Shown: positions 4,962 to 5,536 of the stretch, one piece after another
How the letters are laid out: each line of letters begins with the position of its first letter
Position numbering within the stretch: position 1 is the first letter of the stretch
Assembly (NCBI GenBank): GCA_003136915.1
Contig: PLEB01000215.1
Location: 1 to 5,536 of the forward strand
Reading direction: 5' to 3'
Length of the DNA stretch: 5,536 bases
From: Chitinophagaceae bacterium
GTDB taxonomy: Bacteria; Bacteroidota; Bacteroidia; Chitinophagales; Chitinophagaceae
Translations under genes and position numbers: made by a program
Notes under the pieces: generated by a model
The model's input: only the letters and a program-made list of their open reading frames with translations
Databases searched by the model: none
Told to the model about the DNA's origin: nothing

Positions 4962-5536
4962 CTAACTGGCCAAAATGGAAAAATTGGGCTGTTTATATAA
5001 AAACTTCGATTGTAACCATTTGATGAGTATAGGCATTGTTCTTCTCATGGGGGTAATAAAGATAAGATCCGCATTTATTTTCTCTGCGTATTGATAAGTC
5101 GCTTCCTCGATTGTATTTCCATCGGCGGTTGTACACTCAACGGGAATGTTGGTGTTGTCCCGTAGTAAATGGTAGGCTTTATATAAGCATATGGCCTCTT
5201 CCCTACCATTTTCGAGTACCTCCTTATTCAGCGATATCAGGTGGATTTTCGAGTGAAATAATTTGCCGATGTAGGCTGCCAGGGTAAGTTGACGTAAATG
5301 AAAGGTACTATCTATGGGTAAAACGATTTTTTTAAATGCGGACTCCGTGGCTTTGGGAGATACGCTAAGTATGGGTAATCCATTCTTAGTGGCCGCCCTG
5401 TTAATGACTATTTTGGACCAGGTATTCTGGTTACGATTTTGACTGTTTTCATAAATGAGCACAAGATCAATTAAATGTTTTCGGCAAAATGTAGTCATCG
5501 TGTTTTCATTGTTTTCTTTTAAGTCTTCGGCACAGA
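4962..5536 (-). CDS. Universal stress protein, tandem UspA domains (3' part; 5' end off window)
   Basis: The frame is open to the right edge, giving 191 visible codons. An internal ATG at 5498 is unlikely to be the true start because coding-like sequence continues upstream and the part before the second domain looks like the end of a first UspA domain (LIDLVLIYE near 5450-5476, then LPILSVSP near 5355-5378). The second UspA domain starts near 5336 with FKKIVLPIDS, keeping the acidic residue after beta-1 that contacts nucleotide in ATP-binding members. It ends with NADLIFITP (near 5049-5075) and FSILAS at the C-terminus. Tandem UspA proteins of about 270-290 residues are common in Bacteroidota, so some 80-100 residues are missing. 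The G-2X-G-9X-G(S/T) ATP loop is absent from the second domain, where it reads MRRTMPILIKWLQSK, and is not seen in the first. It is probably a cytosolic stress protein that does not bind ATP in the usual way. Confidence 0.85.
   Translation of the reverse strand, partial: CAEDLKENNENTMTTFCRKHLIDLVLIYENSQNRNQNTWSKIVINRAATKNGLPILSVSPKATESAFKKIVLPIDSTFHLRQLTLAAYIGKLFHSKIHLISLNKEVLENGREEAICLYKAYHLLRDNTNIPVECTTADGNTIEEATYQYAEKINADLIFITPMRRTMPILIKWLQSKFLYKQPNFSILAS

Overview
The window looks like chromosome from a Bacteroidota bacterium, probably of the Chitinophagaceae type. The evidence is a SusC/RagA TonB-dependent porin with an N-terminal STN domain, encoded beside a FecR anti-sigma factor and a Bacteroidetes-type ECF sigma factor. 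Genes also lack strong Shine-Dalgarno sequences, and a TTTG...TANNTTTG promoter precedes the tRNA. The taxonomic call is inferred from gene families and motifs, not from a search.

Left part (1-3529, all minus strand): an ECF sigma factor gene (2993-3529), then fecR (1872-2900), then the first 596 codons of a susC-like gene (1-1789) that runs off the left edge. This is a textbook trans-envelope signalling and uptake module. The porin binds a ligand, its periplasmic STN domain signals to FecR in the inner membrane, and FecR releases the sigma factor, which transcribes the uptake genes. A SusD-like lipoprotein would be expected just beyond position 1. The 82-bp fecR-susC gap holds a 10-bp palindrome and competing inverted repeats.

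Middle (3530-4265): an intergenic stretch upstream of the sigma gene, then a complete class II tRNA-Ser(UGA) on the plus strand (3815-3899) with a recognisable promoter and a strong intrinsic terminator (3935-3968). After it come about 290 bp with no convincing gene, holding one weak 37-codon frame and a small hairpin.

Right part (4266-5536, minus strand): a 179-residue multi-pass membrane protein that I do not recognise, and the C-terminal portion of a two-domain universal stress protein running off the right edge. A hairpin terminator lies between them. Neither UspA domain shows the glycine-rich ATP-binding loop.

I found no CRISPR array, transposase, phage gene or clearly new system. Most of the window is a well-known architecture. 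The less ordinary points are the leader structure before susC, the degenerate stress protein with its unidentified membrane neighbour, and a near-perfect 16-bp direct repeat bracketing the tRNA.
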